Positions 48,939-56,787 of a stretch of DNA of 64,000 bases are shown piece after piece. Below the pieces are notes generated by a model. It was given only the letters and a program-made list of their open reading frames with translations. It did not search any database and was not told the origin of the DNA. The stretch covers positions 1 to 64,000 of the forward strand of contig NZ_SIXI01000007.1 in the NCBI RefSeq assembly GCF_004310865.1, written 5' to 3'. The position numbers and the translations under genes are program-made. This DNA comes from Aquabacterium lacunae (lineage in GTDB: Bacteria > Pseudomonadota > Gammaproteobacteria > Burkholderiales > Burkholderiaceae_C). Every line of letters starts with the position of its first letter. Position 1 is the first letter of the stretch.

Positions 48939-49792
48939 GCGGCCTCCTTGAGGGCGTTGTTGGTTTTGCTTTGCTTGCGGGCGGCGCCCAGGGCCACCAG
49001 CGCGCCCACCAGGGCCAGGCCCACCACTTCGGGCTCCGGCACGGCGGCCGGCGTGTACTGCAGCGACGAAAACTGGGTGCCCTGGAAGGTGGTCTTCTGG
49101 TAGGTGTTGTAAGCCTTGCTGCTCACGCCAGCAAACCAGCGGTCGGTGTAACCACCCGGCAGGTGGTCGGTGGCCAGCAGCACACCGGTGCTGTCGGAGC
49201 CCACAGAAGCCACCGTGGCGCTCCAGCGGGTGTCAACGGTGGTGAGGAACACATTGCCACGCTGCTCAGCGGTCTGGCCATCCACCAGCACCCCGGCGGC
49301 CACCGGCACACCCAAGCCCGAGTGGTTGTGCACAAACTGGCCCGACGTGCCGTACAGGCTCACGTTGAAGCTCGCCACAGGCTGAGAAAACGAAAACTGC
49401 AGGTCCAGCCACGAGCCATTGGCGCCCGCGGCCCCTGCACCGGGCTGCCCTTGGGCATCTCGCACCTTGCCCGTGCTGGTCAAGGTGTCCACCGAGCCGT
49501 ACACGGCCAGCACATTGCGGCCTGTGCGCTGGGTCACTTCGCGCACATCGAACAGCACCCCGTTGATGGTTTCCTGCCAAGCCGGCGAATACAGCGTGTC
49601 GCTGAACGTGTCGCCCACGCTGAGCTGCTCCACGAACACATCGTTGGTGGTGCTGATGAACTGACGCACGTCGGTGAGTTGCGCGGCATACGAGCCGCTG
49701 ACCGACACATTGACCGACAAGGCAGCGTGTGCGCCACTGACGCACAGCCACCCTGCCGCAGCGCACAGGGCGCGCGTGAACAGGGGGTTCAT
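48935..49792 (-). CDS. PEP-CTERM protein
   Basis: 285 residues. Signal peptide to GAHAAL; C-terminal signal VPEPEVVGLALVGALVALGA then AARKQSK. The motif is VPEPE, less usual than VPEPS. GGAGG lies upstream of the ATG. First gene of a two-gene unit with 48060-48938. Confidence 0.88.
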   Translation of the reverse strand: MNPLFTRALCAAAGWLCVSGAHAALSVNVSVSGSYAAQLTDVRQFISTTNDVFVEQLSVGDTFSDTLYSPAWQETINGVLFDVREVTQRTGRNVLAVYGSVDTLTSTGKVRDAQGQPGAGAAGANGSWLDLQFSFSQPVASFNVSLYGTSGQFVHNHSGLGVPVAAGVLVDGQTAEQRGNVFLTTVDTRWSATVASVGSDSTGVLLATDHLPGGYTDRWFAGVSSKAYNTYQKTTFQGTQFSSLQYTPAAVPEPEVVGLALVGALVALGAARKQSKTNNALKEAA

Positions 49793-49975
49793 GGTTCCTC
49801 CGGGTTGAATGACAAGCCCGAAGGCCCGCGCTTTTGTGCCCGTAGGTTACGCCACCGATGCCCCTTCTTTCAATGGGGTTCCCACCAAAGGGGGCCAGGA
49901 TCCCGAGTTGTCGGGATGGTTAGGAGCAAATCCAAGCTCTCACACTGCTGGGTTGCCCCTACTGCCGTCTGACCC

Positions 49976-50635
49976 ATGCGCTCCATTGTTGTTGCCGCTG
50001 CCGCCGCCCTCTGGCTGGCCAGCACCACGGCCCAAGCCACCTCCATCGTGGCCACCTTGCCTGTCTTCTACACCGACGAAGCCAGCTTCCTGGCTGCTGC
50101 GGCGTCAGCGCGCATCACGCTGACCGAAGAAACCGTCGAGAACCTGACTTACCCCACAGTCCAGTCACTCACTCAACTGGCGTCTGGGCTGAATGTGCAA
50201 TCCAACACCGCGCTGTTCCCCCACAGCGGCAACTTCTGCTGGGGGCAGTCGGGCTGCATGCTTCTGGTCAACCCAGTGGAAGGCAGCCGTCTCACATTCA
50301 CCTTCGACGCCCGCACCATGAACGCCTTCGGCTTTCACACCGGCGACCTGGGCGATGTGGGGCCCACCACCTTCACCTTGCAAACGCCACAAGGTTCAGC
50401 GTCTTATGTGTTTCATTACCAGGCCGACTCCAACCACAAGTTCTTCGGCGTGATCAACACCCACCGCGCTTTCAACCAGGTGGTGGTGACGGGCAGTGCG
50501 CCAGGCGACGCAGTCGGCTTCGACCAGTTCCGCTTCGGCAAGGTCAGCCCTGTGCCAGAACCTTCGGCCATCCTGCTGATGCTGGCCGGCGCACTGGCTG
50601 CCGGGGTTGCCGCACACCGGCGCCGGGCAGGCTGA
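49976..50635 (+). CDS. PEP-CTERM protein
   Basis: 219 residues, signal peptide to TTAQAT and C-terminal VPEPSAILLMLAGALAAGVA then AHRRRAG. Landmarks such as FYTDEASFLAAA and FTFDARTMNAFGFHTGDLGD resemble PEP-CTERM proteins annotated only as hypothetical in other Burkholderiales. Single-gene unit, divergent from 49792. Confidence 0.88.
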   Translation: MRSIVVAAAAALWLASTTAQATSIVATLPVFYTDEASFLAAAASARITLTEETVENLTYPTVQSLTQLASGLNVQSNTALFPHSGNFCWGQSGCMLLVNPVEGSRLTFTFDARTMNAFGFHTGDLGDVGPTTFTLQTPQGSASYVFHYQADSNHKFFGVINTHRAFNQVVVTGSAPGDAVGFDQFRFGKVSPVPEPSAILLMLAGALAAGVAAHRRRAG

Positions 50636-50649
50636 GGCCACTCTCACGT

Positions 50650-51444
50650 TCAAACCCGGCGCTGGCGCCCCCACACCCCCCAAGCCAACAGCCCCACGGC
50701 GGCCATGGCCCAAGTGCTTGGCTCGGGCACAGGCAACAGGCGTGACACCGCCACCTGCTCATACACCGGCGTGGGCAACCAGACAAAGTTCCCGTCACGT
50801 GCGGTGTCGGCATACACCCACAAGTTTGTAATGTCTGCGCCCGGCGCGGCTTGCGCCAGCAGGCCGCTGAACGTGACATCGGGCTGATAACCCAGATCGA
50901 GGCGCCACTCGGTCAGGCCCGACGGCCCGATGCCCCGGTCGACCATGGTCACCTGCTGCCCATTGAACGTCACCACTGGCGCCTGGGCGCTGGTCAGGCT
51001 CAGGGTCAGCGACAGCAGCGGGTCGGTGGTGGTGGGTTGAAGGCTCAGCGTCTGCCAGCCCACCTCGGGCGGCCCCGCCAAAGCCGGCCCAGAGCTCACT
51101 GAAAACCGATCCACCGAAGCGGCCCGCAAGTGCCAGTCGTCCCCCTGGATCAGCTGCGTGCCCTCCTGGCGAACCACCCACTGGCCGTTTTCGTCGCGGA
51201 AAGGTTCTGAAGTTTCGGGCGCCCACCACTCAGCCGACACGAAGGTCTGCCTGCGGGTCACCCCCACCCATTCGTCGAAAGTCAAGAAGGAATAGGAGGC
51301 GGTCGTGAGGTCACGCGCGCCCTCGGGCCCCGTCAATGTGGTGATGAAATTCACCTCGCCGATGGCGGCCTGGGCCCCACCGGCACACAGCGCCCATGCC
51401 AACACACCCCATGCGGCCACGCCGCAGCCCCCCTTGCTTTTCAT
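50650..51444 (-). CDS. PEP-CTERM protein
   Basis: 264 residues from ATG 51444 (GGAGG upstream). Signal peptide to GGAQAA; C-terminal VPEPSTWAMAAVGLLAWGVWG then RQRRV. Mid-part has SLTLSLTSAQ and beta-sheet character only. Stops 14 bp from the convergent gene above. Confidence 0.88.
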   Translation of the reverse strand: MKSKGGCGVAAWGVLAWALCAGGAQAAIGEVNFITTLTGPEGARDLTTASYSFLTFDEWVGVTRRQTFVSAEWWAPETSEPFRDENGQWVVRQEGTQLIQGDDWHLRAASVDRFSVSSGPALAGPPEVGWQTLSLQPTTTDPLLSLTLSLTSAQAPVVTFNGQQVTMVDRGIGPSGLTEWRLDLGYQPDVTFSGLLAQAAPGADITNLWVYADTARDGNFVWLPTPVYEQVAVSRLLPVPEPSTWAMAAVGLLAWGVWGRQRRV

Positions 51445-51672
51445 GCAAGCCTCCGCTGTTGATTGATGGTCACATTGAACCCACTCGCCGCAAAAAGCGC
51501 CATAGAAATAGCCCGAATGCACTGCGCCCCCCTCAATCAAGCGGGGTTCCATACACATCTGGTGACCAAGGGTGGGTTGTTTGCTGCGCCGCAGCGTGTT
51601 AAAAATGTCACAACCGACGCGCTACGGAATCCACATGGCGCGCTGTCTTGAACCTACACGGGAGTGATCCAC

Positions 51673-52146
51673 ATGTTTTTCCAACGCGCAGCACTCGGCA
51701 TCGCAGCCGCGCTGGCCTTCTCGGCCGCCCACGCATCCGTGCCCCTGGCCTCCGGCCCGGGCGCCATTGACCTGAGCGACGGCAGCGAAAGCATCTTCGC
51801 CGCCGCCTACACCCCTGCCGCCTACAGCTTCGCGCTGGGCGCAGGCAGCACCTACCAGCTCGACCTGTCGTTCTTCTCGCTGTTCGGCCCGGTCAACATC
51901 AGCAGCATCGCTCTGAGCGGCCCCACCGCCAGCAGCCTCAGCCCCAGCGCTGGCACCGCTTCGTTCACCGGCCTGGCCGCTGGCAACTACAGCCTGACCT
52001 TCAACTTCGCGCCCAGCTCGGGCCTGCTGGCCGGCAACATCAATGTCACCGCCACCCCGGTGCCTGAAGCCGAAGCCACCATCCTGGCCCTGGCCGGCAT
52101 GGGCGTGGCTGGCCTGATGGCCGCTCGCCGCCGCCGCGCTGCCTGA
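51673..52146 (+). CDS. Short PEP-CTERM protein
   Basis: 157 residues from ATG 51673 (GGAG upstream). Signal peptide to AAHASV; a Ser/Ala-rich beta domain (FALGAGSTYQLDLSFFSLFGP; LSGPTASSLSP); C-terminal VPEAEATILALAGMGVAGLM then ARRRRAA. Motif VPEAE departs from VPEPS but the rest of the signal is full. Ends at a strong terminator. Confidence 0.87.
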   Translation: MFFQRAALGIAAALAFSAAHASVPLASGPGAIDLSDGSESIFAAAYTPAAYSFALGAGSTYQLDLSFFSLFGPVNISSIALSGPTASSLSPSAGTASFTGLAAGNYSLTFNFAPSSGLLAGNINVTATPVPEAEATILALAGMGVAGLMAARRRRAA

Positions 52147-52220
52147 TCCAGCAGGGCGTCGTCAAGCCGCCCAGCCAGCGGCTCAGCATGCGCCACCCCA
52201 GGCGCTTGAGCCTGGCACCA

Positions 52221-52245
52221 GCCGACCCTCGGGTCGGCTTTTTTT
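52221..52245 (+). terminator. Intrinsic terminator
   Basis: GCCGACCC-TC-GGGTCGGC, then seven T. Ends the short PEP-CTERM gene. A near-copy follows the next gene at 53118. Confidence 0.93.
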
Positions 52246-52312
52246 GTCGATTTTTTTGACAGTGCGCCTGGCTCAGCCCATGTCACCCCTTTGAAATCAA
52301 TGGGTTACAAAT

Positions 52313-52328
52313 TGGCACAACTATTGCG
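52313..52328 (+). promoter_or_regulatory. Sigma-54 promoter of the 52393 PEP-CTERM gene
   Basis: TGGCAC-N5-TTGC: -24 TGGCAC at 52313-52318 and -12 TTGC at 52324-52327, with the exact GG-N10-GC spacing. It lies 65 bp above the TTG start. PEP-CTERM genes in exosortase-A systems are reported to be under RpoN with the PrsK/PrsR pair. Confidence 0.75.
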
Positions 52329-52392
52329 ACAAGTGAGTTGAAGCCGCCTTTGACCAGGCGGGTGCATCCCTCACAAGCTAAGGAGCCACATT

Positions 52393-53088
52393 TTGCGCAA
52401 GCAGTACATCGCCATGGCGGCCAGCACCCTTGTCATGGGCGCCGCCCAAGCGGGCGTGATCCCGTCCGGTCTTCAAACCAACGTGTCCAACGCCACCATT
52501 GCCGGCTGGGGCTGGACCGAGTGCTCACGCACCAACGCCTCTTACGCAGCCAGCACCGCCGCCGTGCTGAGCAGTTGCCAGGGTGACTACCTGGCCATGG
52601 GCATCTGGGACGCCAGCCTGGGAGCCTACGGCGTGGTGGGCGTGGGCGCGTACAGCACCGTCACCCGCATCACCTACGCCGACTACCGGGGTGACGACAA
52701 CGGCACCGTGCAAAACTGGTCCAACGGGCTGAACTGGTACCGCACCTCGGGTGACGGCTCTTGGGGCTTCACCACGGCGGCTGAAACCGCGCTCAACAGC
52801 GCTGACATCAACCTGTTGAACGGCATCAACAGCTTTGACAACGAGGGCACCCTTGAAACCACGCTGGCCAAGGGTGTGAGCTTCCACGTGGACTACTACG
52901 GTAACTTCAGCAATGGCTGGGCTTACAACGCCACAGGCAACAACTTCACGCCGATGGAATACTACGGCAATGACCAACGCGTGTTCTGGACCGTGTCTGC
53001 CCCGCAGGCCGTGCCCGAGCCCTCGGCCCTGGCCCTGATCGGCCTGGTGCTGGGTGGTGTGTACCTCAGCCGCCGCCGCGCCGCCTGA
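52393..53088 (+). CDS. PEP-CTERM protein, tandem paralogue 1
   Basis: 231 residues. TTG start with AGGAG seven bases upstream; no ATG fits. Signal peptide to MGAAQAG, then VIPSGLQTNVSNATIAGWGW; core block DYLAMGIWDASLGAYGVVG and NWSNGLNWYRTSG; C-terminal VPEPSALALIGLVLGGVYLS then RRRAA. About half identical by eye to the next gene. Confidence 0.9.
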   Translation: MRKQYIAMAASTLVMGAAQAGVIPSGLQTNVSNATIAGWGWTECSRTNASYAASTAAVLSSCQGDYLAMGIWDASLGAYGVVGVGAYSTVTRITYADYRGDDNGTVQNWSNGLNWYRTSGDGSWGFTTAAETALNSADINLLNGINSFDNEGTLETTLAKGVSFHVDYYGNFSNGWAYNATGNNFTPMEYYGNDQRVFWTVSAPQAVPEPSALALIGLVLGGVYLSRRRAA

Positions 53089-53117
53089 ACCAGCAGGCGC
53101 TCTGGCCACAGCCGATC

Positions 53118-53142
53118 AGCCGACCTCAGGGTCGGCTTTTTT
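53118..53142 (+). terminator. Intrinsic terminator
   Basis: AGCCGACC-TCAG-GGTCGGCT followed by T6; ends tandem paralogue 1. Confidence 0.88.
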
Positions 53143-53297
53143 GTGCCCACCACCAGAAGCGTGAAGTTTTCACTCCCCTGGCTGCAGGGCTGGAGGGTGG
53201 TCGGCCGGTTACACCTTGTCACCTGGAGCTAAGCTTTGCAGCGCCGTGCTCGGCTGGGCACGGACTCTTGCCCACAGCTCACGCGGAGGACCCCGTT

Positions 53298-54014
53298 TTG
53301 CGCACGCCCCACACCGCCCTGGCCGCTGCCATCACCATGTCGCTGCTGGCCAGCACGGCCCACGCCGGCGTGATCCCATTTGGCATTCAAACCAACGTCA
53401 GCACCGACACCGTGGCCAGCTGGGGCTGGACCGAGTGCTACCGCTCCAATGCCACGTCCGCCCACCTCATCAGGCCTGTTCTGGACGCCTGCACCGGTGG
53501 CGACTACATGGCCATGGGTTTGTGGGACGCATCGCTGGGCGCTTACGGCGTGATCGGCATGGGCGAAACCAGTGCGGTGAGCCGCATCACCTACGTTGAC
53601 CACACCGGCGACGACACCGGCACTGTGCAGAACTGGTCGAATGGCCTGAACTGGTACCGCACCTCCGGCTCTGGTGGATGGGGCTTCACCACCGCCGCAG
53701 AAACGGCCCTGAGCATTGGCGTTGAGCGCAATTTGATGGACGGCTTTGGCAATGCGAGCACCGCTGGCACGCCAGAAACCACGTTGGCGCGTGGCCTGTT
53801 TTTCAGCACCGGGAGCTTGGGCGTCTTGGGCGGCAGCATCCAATACAACCCCACAGGCAACAACCGCACAGGTGTTGCCACGGGTGACCAGCGCGTGTTC
53901 TGGACCTACTCGTCCAACCCGCAGGCCGTGCCCGAGCCCTCGGCCCTGGCCCTGATCGGCCTGGTGCTGGGTGGCGTGTGCCTCAGCCGGCGCAAGGCAT
54001 CAAGCCAAGGCTGA
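53298..54014 (+). CDS. PEP-CTERM protein, tandem paralogue 2
   Basis: 238 residues. TTG start at 53298 with GGAGG eight bases upstream, in the same setting (TTGCGC) as paralogue 1. Signal peptide to STAHAG, VIPFGIQTNVSTDTVASWGW, YMAMGLWDASLGAYGVIG, NWSNGLNWYRTSG, and a nearly identical C-terminus VPEPSALALIGLVLGGVCLS. Its stop overlaps the convergent gene by 15 bp. Confidence 0.88.
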   Translation: MRTPHTALAAAITMSLLASTAHAGVIPFGIQTNVSTDTVASWGWTECYRSNATSAHLIRPVLDACTGGDYMAMGLWDASLGAYGVIGMGETSAVSRITYVDHTGDDTGTVQNWSNGLNWYRTSGSGGWGFTTAAETALSIGVERNLMDGFGNASTAGTPETTLARGLFFSTGSLGVLGGSIQYNPTGNNRTGVATGDQRVFWTYSSNPQAVPEPSALALIGLVLGGVCLSRRKASSQG

Positions 54015-54536
54015 GTTGACCGCTCGCTGGCGCTTCAGCGTACTGCGCCTGGCCAGCCCAACGCCGGCCAGCACAAGCACCGCCAGTGCCATGGCGCCAG
54101 GTTCAGGAATTTCTGACACATCACCGGTGACTGTCAGACGGTAGTCGCCATGGTCTGCCACGACATAGCTTGCACCGTTCCACGTGATCGGCCCCCTGCC
54201 GAACGCTGACCCAGACAAGGCGTCCACATCATCGAAGTCCCACGAGCCCACCGCCAGGAAGTAATCGCCTGCGGCCAGGTTCGCGCTCATGAAGGCGTCG
54301 CGGTCGTAAATCGACCCATCGCCGTTGATGTCGGTCGGAGGCGAAGTGCTGCTCCCGCCCGCCCCCTCCCATGACAGGATGTCAAAGGTGACGCTGCCCG
54401 GCGAATTCACAGTGAATCGGTGGATGCCGACGGTCGTCTGCACCAAATCGCCAGAACCGCTGTACCAAGGTGCGGCGGCCCCCAGCTGCAACCCACCTGT
54501 GCGGTACAGCGTGCCGTCCACGACGGATGCCGGCAT
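54000..54536 (-). CDS. PEP-CTERM protein, reading frame broken in its signal peptide
   Basis: The 178-residue frame runs from MPASVVDGTLYRTGGLQ to a C-terminal VPEPG-like signal (IPEPGAMALAVLVLAGVGLA then RRSTLK). It contains FDILSWEGAGG and a DINGDGSIYDRDAFM calcium-type loop. It has no signal peptide of its own; a good one (MRNVGSKVKAAISW to VATAANAG) lies just upstream in another frame from ATG 54606, with AAGGTG above it. Removing one base near 54530-54536 would join them. Confidence 0.8.
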   Translation of the reverse strand: MPASVVDGTLYRTGGLQLGAAAPWYSGSGDLVQTTVGIHRFTVNSPGSVTFDILSWEGAGGSSTSPPTDINGDGSIYDRDAFMSANLAAGDYFLAVGSWDFDDVDALSGSAFGRGPITWNGASYVVADHGDYRLTVTGDVSEIPEPGAMALAVLVLAGVGLARRSTLKRQRAVNSALA

Positions 54537-54644
54537 TCGCTGCAGTCGCCACCGTCCAAGCGATCCAACTGATCGCTGCTTTCACCTTGGATCCAACGTT
54601 GCGCATGGCATTCACCTTTTGGTTGATGAATGAGCCAAGACGCC

Positions 54645-54661
54645 AGCAATTTCTGCACCTG
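54645..54661 (-). promoter_or_regulatory. Weak sigma-54-like site above the 54606 start
   Basis: AGGTGC-N5-TTGCT on the minus strand with GG-N10-GC spacing. The -12 half is perfect, the -24 half is weak. It lies 39 bp above ATG 54606. Confidence 0.35.
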
Positions 54662-54735
54662 CAGGGATGCCGAAAAGCACCACTTCGGTCAGGTGGCCTG
54701 CGTGCCCTTGTTCGTCATGGGCACGCGGCTGAATT

Positions 54736-55386
54736 TCAGGCCCGGCGGCGGCTGGCCACGCCCAGCCCGGCCAGCGTCAAGCCCACCAGGGCCAGTGCCG
54801 AGGGCTCGGGCACCTGCTGCGGGGCGGCCACCAGGGTCTGGAACACCAGGTCGGCATTGGTCACGCCCGCCTTGTAGGTGATGGGCATGTGGTAGCCCTG
54901 CCCCATGAACACGCCCGCCGCGTAAGCATCGGTGTTTTGGATGGCGCTGTAATTACAAGCCCACATGCTGCCGCCACACACCAGGTTTTCCAACGAGAAG
55001 GTGTACACACTGCCAGCGGTCTGCGCCACGCTCAGGCTGGTGGTCAGGGCCTGCAGCCCGTTGTTGCCTGCCAGGTTGCTCAAGGTGTAGCTGCCCAGCA
55101 GCGTGCCGGTCACGCCAGTGCCAGCGTAGATCTTCAGGTCGGCGCTGGCAATGGTGCCGCCCCAAGCCATGCCCACCCCAGCCAGGTTGCCCGTGATGCC
55201 CGCGGTGTACGACTGCCAGACGCTGACTGGGCGGTCCCAGTTGTACAGGTTGCCGAACAAGCCATAGTTGACGTTGGACGCGGTCTGCGACTGGTCCACC
55301 ACGATGGGGGCGGCCAGGGTGGCCTGCGACAAGGCCGCCAGGGCGAGGGCCACAACGGCGGGCTTGAATGAGCGGCGGGTGGTCAT
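54736..55386 (-). CDS. PEP-CTERM protein
   Basis: 216 residues from ATG 55386 (MTTRRSFKPAVVALALAALS). Signal peptide to ATLAAP; mature blocks VDQSQTASNVNYGLFGNLYNW and WQSYTAGITGNLAGVGMAWGG; C-terminal VPEPSALALVGLTLAGLGVA then SRRRA. Only two cysteines in the mature part (VCGGSMWAC), likely a disulfide. Confidence 0.9.
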   Translation of the reverse strand: MTTRRSFKPAVVALALAALSQATLAAPIVVDQSQTASNVNYGLFGNLYNWDRPVSVWQSYTAGITGNLAGVGMAWGGTIASADLKIYAGTGVTGTLLGSYTLSNLAGNNGLQALTTSLSVAQTAGSVYTFSLENLVCGGSMWACNYSAIQNTDAYAAGVFMGQGYHMPITYKAGVTNADLVFQTLVAAPQQVPEPSALALVGLTLAGLGVASRRRA

Positions 55387-55435
55387 GACGGTACTGCTTT
55401 CGATGCACACCCAAACGTCTGGGCAGGCTCAAACC

Positions 55436-55451
55436 AGCAATGTTCGGGCCA
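55436..55451 (-). promoter_or_regulatory. Sigma-54-type promoter of the 55386 PEP-CTERM gene
   Basis: TGGCCC-GAACA-TTGCT on the minus strand (-24 at 55446-55451, -12 TTGC at 55437-55440) with exact GG-N10-GC spacing; one mismatch to TGGCAC. About 50 bp above the start codon. Confidence 0.6.
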
Positions 55452-55508
55452 CGCACCCTCAATGCCCAAAAATCAATGACTTGCGAAAGGTTGTTGAGCC
55501 CCCGCCGC

Positions 55509-55532
55509 AAAAAGTGTCAAATTCTTCGACAC
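55509..55532 (-). terminator. Intrinsic terminator of the EPS operon
   Basis: GTGTCGAA (55532-55525) pairs with TTTGACAC (55521-55514), eight pairs with one G-U, loop GAA, then five T on the minus strand. It begins immediately after the ugd stop. Confidence 0.82.
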
Positions 55533-55533
55533 C

Positions 55534-56721
55534 TCAATCTTGCCCAAACAAATCGCGGCTGTACACCTTGTCGGCCGCATCGGCCAGTTCGGGGCTCATG
55601 CGGTTGGCCACGATCACGTCGCAGCGCTGCTTGAACTCGGCCAGGTCACGCACCACTTCGGAATTGAAGAAACGGCTTTCTTCCAGCACCGGCTCGTACA
55701 GCACCACCTCCACGCCCTTGGCCTTGATGCGCTTCATCACGCCCTGGATCGAGCTGGCGCGGAAGTTGTCGCTGCCTGCCTTCATGATCAGGCGGTAAAT
55801 GCCCACCACCTTGGGCTTGCGCTCCAGGATGGAATCGGCCACGAAATCTTTGCGCGTGGTGTTGCTGGTGACGATGGCGCCGATCAGGTTCTGCGGCACC
55901 GCGCTGTAGTTGGCCAACAGCTGCTTGGTGTCTTTGGGCAAGCAGTAGCCGCCATAACCAAAGCTGGGGTTGTTGTAGTGCTGGCCAATGCGGGGGTCCA
56001 GGCACACGCCGTCAATGATCTGGCGGGTGTCCATGCCATGCAGCTGGGCATAGGTGTCCAGCTCATTGAAATAAGCCACGCGCATGGCCAGGTAGGTGTT
56101 GGCAAACAGCTTGATGGCCTCGGCCTCGTCGCTGCCGGTCAGCAGCACGCGCACGTCTTGCTTCAGGGCCGCCTGCTTCAGCAAGGCCGCAAAGCGCTCG
56201 GCACGGGGCGACTGCTCGCCCACCACAATGCGGCTGGGGTGCAGGTTGTCGTACAGCGCACGCCCCTCACGCAGAAACTCGGGGGAGAACATCACGTTGC
56301 TGGTGCGCAAGCGCTCGCTCACATCTTTGGTGTAGCCCACCGGAATGGTCGACTTGATGACCATGACCGCGTCAGGCGCCAGCGACAGCGTTTGCGCAAT
56401 GACCGACTCCACGCTGCGCGTGTTGAAGCGGTTGGTTTCAGAGTCGTAATCGGTGGGCGTGGCAATGACCACGAACTCGGCACCCTCCAGGGCCTCGGCC
56501 GCGCTGGTGGTGGCGCGCAGGTTCAGGGGCTCAGATTGCAGGTAACGCGTGATGTCTGCGTCTTCAATGGGTGACACCTTGTCATTGACCTTGGCCACCC
56601 GGTCGGCCGACAGGTCAACGGCCACCACCTGGTTGTGGCGGGCCAGCAGCACGGCCATGGACATGCCGACGTAGCCGAGGCCAAACACGGCGATCTTAAC
56701 TTCACCCGAAGATACATTCAT
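55534..56721 (-). CDS. ugd: UDP-glucose 6-dehydrogenase
   Basis: Oxidises UDP-glucose to UDP-glucuronate for capsule or EPS. 395 residues closely matching the E. coli Ugd type: [16 protein letters not shown] Rossmann motif, [35 protein letters not shown], the catalytic Cys in [19 protein letters not shown], and [11 protein letters not shown] at the end. It is GC-rich like the rest of the chromosome, unlike its upstream neighbours. Last gene before the EPS terminator. Confidence 0.97.
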   Translation of the reverse strand: MNVSSGEVKIAVFGLGYVGMSMAVLLARHNQVVAVDLSADRVAKVNDKVSPIEDADITRYLQSEPLNLRATTSAAEALEGAEFVVIATPTDYDSETNRFNTRSVESVIAQTLSLAPDAVMVIKSTIPVGYTKDVSERLRTSNVMFSPEFLREGRALYDNLHPSRIVVGEQSPRAERFAALLKQAALKQDVRVLLTGSDEAEAIKLFANTYLAMRVAYFNELDTYAQLHGMDTRQIIDGVCLDPRIGQHYNNPSFGYGGYCLPKDTKQLLANYSAVPQNLIGAIVTSNTTRKDFVADSILERKPKVVGIYRLIMKAGSDNFRASSIQGVMKRIKAKGVEVVLYEPVLEESRFFNSEVVRDLAEFKQRCDVIVANRMSPELADAADKVYSRDLFGQD

Positions 56722-56787
56722 ATCAGCACCACTGAATCAAAAGGATTACAAAAAGAACGCGAGAAATGAAAAATAGTAATCAATAAT

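Noticed and set aside
51590-51670. TGGCGCGCTGTCTTG above the short PEP-CTERM gene as a sigma-54 site
   Set aside because: The -12 element lacks the essential GC.
53237-53275. Sigma-54-like sequences (TGGAGC...TTGC and GGGCACGG...TTGC) above PEP-CTERM paralogue 2
   Set aside because: Spacing between GG and GC is 11, not 10, and the second site overlaps the translation start region.
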